Assembly (NCBI GenBank): GCA_964477275.1
Contig: CAYZDV010000057.1
Coordinates: 1-12,075, forward strand
DNA length: 12,075 bases
Source: CAYZDV01 sp964477275
Lineage (GTDB): Bacteria; Acidobacteriota; Aminicenantia; Aminicenantales; Aminicenantaceae
Direction of reading: 5' to 3'
The notes beneath the pieces were generated by a model. That model was given only the letters and a program-made list of their open reading frames with translations. It was not told where the DNA came from and searched no databases. This document shows positions 7,301-12,075 of the stretch, piece after piece (position 1 is the stretch's first letter; each line of letters starts with the position of its first letter). A program made the position numbers and the translations under genes.

Positions 7301-8782
7301 ATGCCACCGACTCCATTCCTCAGCGGAGATGCCGAGGAGAAATCCCGCAAACAGAGAGAGATGGATTTTTCAGCGCACCATATTCTGTTTCGCAAACTGT
7401 TGAAGATCATTCAGGAAGAGCTCTTTTTAGCCAGGGTCAAACTGATCCTGGTGAAGGGGAGCAGAGAGGTTGTCTGCAGCCTGGAAGAGGATATCCGGGA
7501 GGAAGAAAAAGCAGATATCCGGCCGGAGATTCTCACCAGGCTTGTGGAGGAAAAACAGCCGCTGATCCTCAACAGTGCCATCCCGTCTTTAAACCACAGT
7601 GGAACCGGAGGAGAAAAAAGAAGGCTCCTCTATCTTCCGTTGCTCATCAACCAGATGTTGACGGGTATCCTCTCGCTCCAGCGCTCGGGCAACCTCCGGC
7701 CGTTTCTCGAAGAGGACTTGAGGCTGGCTATTGCTCTTTCCGAGCCTATCCTCTGGACGCTGAAAAACCGGGTTGTCAGTGGAGATTCCGAAGAGCAAGG
7801 ATCAGAAACCGCCGAGCCCTTTTTCGGCGGCCAGAGCAAGGCTGCCCGAAGCATTCTCGCCTTGATCGACCGGGTGAAAGATTGCGATGTGCCGGTCTTC
7901 ATCAGCGGCGAGAGCGGCACGGGTAAGGAGCTGGTGGCCAGGGCCATTCATAACAGGGGAATAAGACGGCATGGAAAATTCGTGGCCACCAACTGCGGGG
8001 CGATCCCCGAGTCTCTCCTGGAGAGCGAATTGTTCGGGTATGTCAAAGGGGCCTTCACCGGCGCGGTCAGGGACAAACCAGGGCTGGTCGAAGAGGCGAA
8101 CGACGGCACATTCTTTCTGGACGAGGTGGGAGACATGTCTCCCCACGTGCAGGCCAAGCTGCTTCGTCTCCTGCAGGAGAAGGAGATCAGGAGAATCGGC
8201 GAAAACCAGACACAATCAGTCAGCAGCCGCTTTATCAGCGCCACCAACAGGAACATCGAAAAGGAGGTCGAACGCGGCCGGTTTCGTCAGGATCTCTATT
8301 ACCGTCTCAAGATCTTCACCATCGACATTCCTCCACTGCGGGAAAGAAAAGAGGATATCCTCTTCCTTCTCGACAATTTCCTGGAGAGATACTGCCGCGA
8401 GATGAAGCGGAGAAGGGTTCATTTTTCGCCGCAGTCCCTGGAGCTGATCCTCGATTATCAATGGCCGGGGAACGTGCGGGAGCTTCAGAACGAGGTCCAG
8501 AGATGTCTGGTTTTGGCCGGCGAAAGTCGTCTCATCGAAACCGAACACCTTTCTGTCCGCATCAATCCTCACCGGGAGAAACCCGCTTCGCTCTTCCCCG
8601 ATTTTTTCCAGGCGCGGGCCGCGTTTGAGAAAAGATTCATCCAGCAAGCCTTGGCCCGTTCGAACTTCAATAAGGTCAGGACTGCCCGGGAGCTGGGGCT
8701 GAGCCGGCAGGGACTTTTCAAATTGATGAAAAGACGCGGCATTGCTCTCGGGGCACCCGAACAGGCTGAGTTCTCAGCGTAG
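7301..8782 (+). CDS. Sigma-54-dependent transcriptional activator (GAF - AAA+ - Fis HTH)
   Basis: This is a bacterial enhancer-binding protein of the FhlA/NifA type: it uses ATP hydrolysis to open promoters held by sigma-54 RNA polymerase. Residues about 25-155 look like a GAF sensory domain (YLPLLINQMLTGILSLQR) rather than a response-regulator receiver; no phosphoacceptor aspartate module is present. The AAA+ domain (about 172-400) has Walker A GESGTGKE (203-210), the sigma-54-contacting GAFTGA loop (250-255), Walker B FFLDEVGD (271-278) and WPGNVRELQNE (388-398). The C-terminal Fis-type helix-turn-helix is at about 455-480 (KVRTARELGLSRQGLFKLM). ATG 7301 is the first start in the frame; ATG 7361, preceded by AGAGAGAG, is an equally plausible start giving 473 residues. 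The ligand and target promoters are unknown, and no cognate kinase or obvious target operon lies in the window. Confidence 0.93.
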   Translation: MPPTPFLSGDAEEKSRKQREMDFSAHHILFRKLLKIIQEELFLARVKLILVKGSREVVCSLEEDIREEEKADIRPEILTRLVEEKQPLILNSAIPSLNHSGTGGEKRRLLYLPLLINQMLTGILSLQRSGNLRPFLEEDLRLAIALSEPILWTLKNRVVSGDSEEQGSETAEPFFGGQSKAARSILALIDRVKDCDVPVFISGESGTGKELVARAIHNRGIRRHGKFVATNCGAIPESLLESELFGYVKGAFTGAVRDKPGLVEEANDGTFFLDEVGDMSPHVQAKLLRLLQEKEIRRIGENQTQSVSSRFISATNRNIEKEVERGRFRQDLYYRLKIFTIDIPPLRERKEDILFLLDNFLERYCREMKRRRVHFSPQSLELILDYQWPGNVRELQNEVQRCLVLAGESRLIETEHLSVRINPHREKPASLFPDFFQARAAFEKRFIQQALARSNFNKVRTARELGLSRQGLFKLMKRRGIALGAPEQAEFSA

Positions 8783-8836
8783 CCTGAAGACAGGAAAAAG
8801 GGTTGAGAGAATGGACGTGCCGATGCCCCCTTTCAA

Positions 8837-8868
8837 AACCGGCAGCCTTGTCGCCGGCTGATTTTTTT
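8837..8868 (+). terminator. Possible rho-independent terminator after the sigma-54 activator
   Basis: CAGCC (8843-8847) can pair with GGCTG (8856-8860) immediately before ATTTTTTT (8861-8868). An alternative CCGGC/GCCGG pairing overlaps it. The stem is only five base pairs with an 8-nt loop, so stability is modest, but the abutting seven-T run and position 55-85 nt after the stop codon fit a terminator. Confidence 0.4.
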
Positions 8869-8884
8869 GATAAAGTTTTTCCAA

Positions 8885-9166
8885 ATGAAGAGTCCAGCCA
8901 AAAAGAAAAAAGGAGTTTTCCAGATTATCTGTCCCTTTTGCAGCGCGGCCCTCTGGATTGACCCGTTGACGCAGGAAGTGATTCAGGTCGAGAGGACGGG
9001 AACCAGAAAAAAGAAATCCCTGGATGAGCTTCTCTTCAAAGAAGAGAAGCGGAAGAGCGAGTTCGAGCGAAAATTCGAGGCAACGGTGGAGATGGAGAAA
9101 AAGCGAAAAGAGAAGATGGAAGAAGGATTCCGCAAAGCCCTCCACGAGGCCGACAAGGAAGATTGA
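8885..9166 (+). CDS. Small CxxC (zinc-knuckle-like) coiled-coil protein, hypothetical
   Basis: The 93-residue product begins with a Lys-rich stretch and has one CPFC motif (C16-C19 from ATG 8885) followed by SAALWIDPLTQEVIQVE, which resembles half of a zinc ribbon. The C-terminal two thirds is a strongly charged helix (KEEKRKSEFERKFEATVEMEKKRKEK) that should form a coiled coil. With only two cysteines, metal binding would need a partner or dimer. I chose ATG 8885 because the alternative in-frame TTG at 8867 falls inside the T-run of the possible terminator. No good Shine-Dalgarno is visible for either start. It ends 35 nt from the convergent nhaC-family gene. I do not recognise a named family. 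Codon and composition patterns look coding, but expression is uncertain. Confidence 0.6.
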   Translation: MKSPAKKKKGVFQIICPFCSAALWIDPLTQEVIQVERTGTRKKKSLDELLFKEEKRKSEFERKFEATVEMEKKRKEKMEEGFRKALHEADKED

Positions 9167-9201
9167 CCCTCCGGGCTTCTCTTCCCCTCCTTTAAGGCCA
9201 A

Positions 9202-10629
9202 TCAGCTTCCGATCTGGGTTTCGTCCTCCCGGATTCTGGGAGCCATGGTGAACCTGGTGAAGCCGAATATGGCAAGGATGATGACGGCAACGTAGTTCAT
9301 GAATGCCCATGGAAGATAAGAAAAGGTGGAGACACCGAGCGTTCCCGTGATGTAGACACCGGCCATGCTCCAGGGAATGAGAGGGACGATGATGGCGCCG
9401 CTCTCCTCGATGATCCGTGAGAGGTTCTTGGCTGCAAGCTCCATTTTCTTGTAGACGGGGGAGAGGAGTTCGCCCGGAATGATCATGGAGAGATAAGAAC
9501 TTCCGGTGACCAGAGCGGTGATGATCGAAGAGCTGATGGTGGTCAGCACAATACTCCAGACCTTTCTGGCGAATTTCATCACCCGGTCCAGGATGACCGA
9601 AAGGAGTCCGGTGCGCTGCATGATTCCGCCGAAGCTGAATGCGGTAAAGGCCACCAGCTGAGTCTCCATCATGCTCATCATGCCGCCGCGGGAGATCAGC
9701 CTGTCGACCTCGGCAACACCGGTCTGGGCTTGATAGCCAGTGTTCAAGGCTGTGGCGACCTCAGTGACCGATGCTCCCTGGAAGATGATGGCCAGGATAC
9801 CGGCCGCAAAAGAGGAGAGAAGCATCCCGGGGATGGTCGGTTTTTTGGAGAAAGCAAAGTAAAAGACGATGACCATCGGCAGAAGAAGGAGAATATGGAA
9901 ACGGAAGTTGGCCTGCAGGGTCTGGACGATGAGCGTCATGCTCTCCGACTCGACGTGTTCTCCTCCGTAATTGAGCCCGATTAAAAAGTAGATGAAGAGA
10001 CCAATCAGCCAGGCCGGCGTTGCCGACCAGAGCATGTGTTTGATGTGGTCGAAAAGGTTGGAGCCGGCAGCCACCGGTGCCAGGTTGGTCACATCCGAAA
10101 AGGGGGACATTTTGTCCCCGAAATAAGCTCCGGCGACGATCGCTCCGGCCGCCGGCCCGAGTGGGATGCCCAGGCCCATGGCGATGCCGATGAAGGCCAC
10201 TCCCAGCGTCCCGATCGTTCCCCAGGAAGTCCCTGTGGCCAGAGAGGTGATGGAGCAGACAAAGCAAGCTGTGACCAGAAAATACTTGGGGGAGATCAGC
10301 TTGAGACCGTAGTAAATCACCATGGGAATGGTCCCGCTGGCAATCCAGGAGCCGATGAGAATTCCCACACAGAGCATGATCAGAATGGCCGGCATGGCTT
10401 TATGGATGCTGTTGACGATTCCCTCTTCCATCTCCTTCCATTTGAAGCGCAGGAAGAGGCCCAGACATCCGGTGATGAAGGCGGCGGCGACCAGCAGGAC
10501 TTGAGGCCGGATTTTGTAAATTCCATAGCCGACGCCGAGCAGGATGCCCATGGCGACGAGCGGAATCAGGGCCACGGCCAGGCTCGGCTCCCTGACCTCC
10601 GGAGTCTTATTTGATCTTTCTTTATCCAT
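9202..10629 (-). CDS. nhaC: NhaC-family Na+/H+ antiporter (or related organic-acid antiporter)
   Basis: This is a polytopic inner-membrane transporter of 475 residues, the normal size for the NhaC family, which exchanges Na+ for H+ or, in members such as MleN, couples this to organic acid exchange. About eleven to twelve hydrophobic segments are visible. Family signatures are SLATGTSWGTIGTLG (129-143), GAYFGDKMSPFSDVTNLAP (167-185) and a C-terminal repeat-like SSIITALVTGSSYLSMIIPGE plus SGAIIVPLIPWSMAG. I place the start at the complement of 10627-10629 (MDKERS) because an AAAGGA Shine-Dalgarno lies 7 nt upstream; a TTG eight codons earlier lacks one. It lies 20 nt downstream of iadA and is almost certainly co-transcribed. 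The substrate may be Na+/H+ alone, or a product of IadA such as aspartate; sequence does not decide. Confidence 0.92.
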   Translation of the reverse strand: MDKERSNKTPEVREPSLAVALIPLVAMGILLGVGYGIYKIRPQVLLVAAAFITGCLGLFLRFKWKEMEEGIVNSIHKAMPAILIMLCVGILIGSWIASGTIPMVIYYGLKLISPKYFLVTACFVCSITSLATGTSWGTIGTLGVAFIGIAMGLGIPLGPAAGAIVAGAYFGDKMSPFSDVTNLAPVAAGSNLFDHIKHMLWSATPAWLIGLFIYFLIGLNYGGEHVESESMTLIVQTLQANFRFHILLLLPMVIVFYFAFSKKPTIPGMLLSSFAAGILAIIFQGASVTEVATALNTGYQAQTGVAEVDRLISRGGMMSMMETQLVAFTAFSFGGIMQRTGLLSVILDRVMKFARKVWSIVLTTISSSIITALVTGSSYLSMIIPGELLSPVYKKMELAAKNLSRIIEESGAIIVPLIPWSMAGVYITGTLGVSTFSYLPWAFMNYVAVIILAIFGFTRFTMAPRIREDETQIGS

Positions 10630-10649
10630 GATGCGTTCCTTTGCGCTGG

Positions 10650-11855
10650 TCAAAACAGCGTTTTTTGTTCACTCTTCCCATCCGAGGAGAATGTGCTGCG
10701 CGCGATTATTTTCCCCCCGGACATCATCCTCCTCCCCATGGCCAGAGAATCCGTCAGGTTCAGCTCCTGGTCAAGGAGAAGGAGGTCGGCGTCTTTTCCG
10801 GGCTTGATTTCTCCCTTTTTCCCCAGCCTGTAAAACCGGGCGGGGTTGGAGGTGAAAAACCGCAACGCATCCGGAAGCTCGACAATCTCTCTCTCCACCA
10901 GGCAGCGGAGGTTTTTCATCAGGCTTTTCTGGGTGGCAATGGTCAGGCCCGTCAGGTTGCCCTTTTTGTCGAAGACCGGCAGGCTTCCGTTGCTGTCCGA
11001 GCTGATGGTAATCTGGTCAAGAGGAGCTCCCTTCTCCAGGCAGAGCCGGATCGCCGCAGCGATGCTCAATTCGTCATCGCTGTTTTTGGTTTCCACTTCG
11101 GTCCCCGCGGTCAGGTCGATGAAGCCTCCGCGGAGGGCAAAGGCGACGGCCTCTTCAAAGAGTTCGCGATTCCGGTTGACATGGGTGGGAATGACCTGGG
11201 AGGGAGGGATTTCCGTTTCCTCGATCAGCCGGAAAAGCATGGACAGCCTGCGAGGCGAATCCCCGAGATGAAGATGGAGGACACCCGCCTTGTTCCCGAG
11301 CATTCCTCCCACGCGGCACTCGGCCGCCAGGCGGGCCAGCTCCTCGAAAGTGGGCTGGGAAGAGCGGTGGTCGGAGACGGCGATCTCGCCGGCCCCGATG
11401 ACCTTATCGATCAGGATGAGGTCAGAGCGAATGCTTCCGGTTAAGGTTTTCACCGGGATCTCGTATGACCCTGAAAAAATATAGGTGGTGACCCCTTCCA
11501 GCTCGAGGGCTCTTGCCTTGGCCAGCAGGGATGACATGTGGCGCGTCACCCCGTCTGTCCCCAGACAGCCGATGAGAGTTGACACGCCGCTGGAGATGAT
11601 CTCTTCGAGGGTGATTTCCGGGGCGCGTGTTGCCGGTCCGCCCTCTCCGCCTCCGCCCAGGATATGGACATGGCTGTCGACCAGGCCAGGGACGACGATT
11701 TTTCCCGAGGCCTTGACCTCCCGGACTTCCATTCCCTGGATCTGGATCTTTCCGGGCGGGGCGACGGCTCCGATTTGGTTTCCGATCACCAGAATGTCTT
11801 TTTTTCCGAGAGGCTCGGGCGCAAAAACCTCTCCCCCGCGAATGATGATAACCAT
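10650..11855 (-). CDS. iadA: Isoaspartyl dipeptidase (beta-aspartyl peptidase)
   Basis: IadA is a cytoplasmic binuclear-metal amidohydrolase that hydrolyses L-isoaspartyl dipeptides formed when proteins with damaged Asn/Asp residues are degraded. The 401-residue length fits. Active-site residues known from E. coli IadA align: H62 and H64 in SHVHILGGGGEGG, E71, Y131 (GSYEIP), R164 in SDHRSS, H196 (HLHLGD), H225 and R228 (PTHVNRN), D287 and S291 (SSDSNGS). At the bridging position, where E. coli has carboxylated Lys162 (GVKCAISDHRS), this protein has Glu157 (GAGEIAVSDHRS). Glu as bridge is known in other amidohydrolase subtypes. ATG at the complement of 11853-11855 is preceded by GGAGG 4 nt away and a second GGAGGA further up. 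It is the first gene of a two-gene operon with the nhaC-family gene. Confidence 0.94.
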   Translation of the reverse strand: MVIIIRGGEVFAPEPLGKKDILVIGNQIGAVAPPGKIQIQGMEVREVKASGKIVVPGLVDSHVHILGGGGEGGPATRAPEITLEEIISSGVSTLIGCLGTDGVTRHMSSLLAKARALELEGVTTYIFSGSYEIPVKTLTGSIRSDLILIDKVIGAGEIAVSDHRSSQPTFEELARLAAECRVGGMLGNKAGVLHLHLGDSPRRLSMLFRLIEETEIPPSQVIPTHVNRNRELFEEAVAFALRGGFIDLTAGTEVETKNSDDELSIAAAIRLCLEKGAPLDQITISSDSNGSLPVFDKKGNLTGLTIATQKSLMKNLRCLVEREIVELPDALRFFTSNPARFYRLGKKGEIKPGKDADLLLLDQELNLTDSLAMGRRMMSGGKIIARSTFSSDGKSEQKTLF

Positions 11856-11908
11856 CTTTCCTCCTTTTCCTCCTCGCTCAGAAAGGAGGTGGGTGAATTG
11901 CTTCGGCT

Positions 11909-11937
11909 AAGTTAACATGGAATTTTTTCCTTTTCAA
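11909..11937 (-). promoter_or_regulatory. Predicted promoter of the iadA-nhaC operon
   Basis: On the minus strand TTGAAA (complement of 11932-11937), a spacer of exactly 17 bases and TAACTT (complement of 11909-11914) form a good sigma-70-like promoter. Predicted transcription starts near 11902, leaving a leader of roughly 45 nt that contains two Shine-Dalgarno-like GGAGG tracts before the iadA ATG. The region has no obvious sigma-54 element, so direct control by the neighbouring sigma-54 activator is not supported at this site. Confidence 0.5.
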
Positions 11938-12075
11938 GCTCGAAAATATCCCCAATACTGCGGTCAAAAGGAGATCATGCCCCTGAATTTCCCATTCCGC
12001 TTCGTCTTGCCCTCTGCAAGCAGGGGATGATTCGGAGCAAAATGGGCGTGGCTTTGAGCGAACCATCCCGAGCCC
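11938..12075. other. Right-end intergenic stretch
   Basis: No convincing gene. A 62-codon minus-strand frame (complement of 11878-12066) spans the iadA promoter and lacks a ribosome-binding site. A plus-strand ATG at 11977 follows an AAAAGGAGA but opens only 17 codons. A small hairpin, CCCTCTG/CAGGGG around 12010-12026 with a CAAG-type loop, has no T-run. Confidence 0.35.

Noticed and set aside
9730..10614. Plus-strand frames opposite the nhaC-family gene
   Set aside because: The minus-strand frame has clear NhaC motifs throughout. The plus-strand translations are polar, low-complexity shadows without start signals.
12009..12027. Hairpin near the right end as a terminator
   Set aside because: The stem is short and no T-run follows on either strand.
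11878..12066. 62-codon minus-strand frame upstream of iadA
   Set aside because: It lacks a ribosome-binding site, overlaps the predicted iadA promoter and the iadA leader, and its composition is not protein-like.

Overview
The window is mostly a bacterial housekeeping block. Base composition looks roughly balanced to slightly GC-rich by eye. Start codons include ATG, GTG and TTG. The order ffh - rpsP - khpA - rimM - trmD - rplS - rnhB, with a small KH-domain gene between rpsP and rimM, is typical of Firmicutes, Acidobacteriota, Desulfobacterota and related candidate phyla, not of enterobacteria. The neighbouring accessory genes (a very large TPR/charged-helix protein, a sigma-54 activator, an IadA plus NhaC pair) suggest an anaerobic, peptide-using, acidobacterial, Aminicenantes-like or deltaproteobacterial lineage. 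That placement is inference only.

Layout. Bases 1-300 hold no convincing gene but contain a sigma-70-like promoter for ffh (SRP54 GTPase). After ffh comes a strong promoter (TTGACT-N17-TATTAT), then a tight plus-strand run: rpsP, khpA, rimM, trmD, rplS, rnhB and an 860-residue TPR protein. Several junctions overlap or are a few bases apart: rimM/trmD overlap 11 nt, trmD/rplS share ATGA, and rnhB/TPR are 4 nt apart. This unit links protein targeting (Ffh), 30S maturation (S16, RimM, KhpA), tRNA m1G37 methylation (TrmD), the 50S protein L19 and ribonucleotide/RNA-DNA hybrid removal (RNase HII). After a gap of about 180 nt comes a GAF-AAA-Fis sigma-54 activator, then a possible terminator and a small CxxC/coiled-coil protein.

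On the minus strand, converging on that block, lies a two-gene operon: isoaspartyl dipeptidase (iadA), then 20 nt later an NhaC-family antiporter. A promoter and strong ribosome-binding sites are visible. This pair probably handles isoaspartyl dipeptides from damaged or degraded protein.

The most notable observation is that rimM is not one open frame. The N-terminal 39 codons and the rest lie in different frames, joined at a run of ten T. One T fewer would restore a normal 168-residue RimM. The second is that IadA carries Glu where the E. coli enzyme has its metal-bridging carboxylated Lys. I found no CRISPR array, tRNA or rRNA gene, insertion sequence, phage gene or recognisable defence system.
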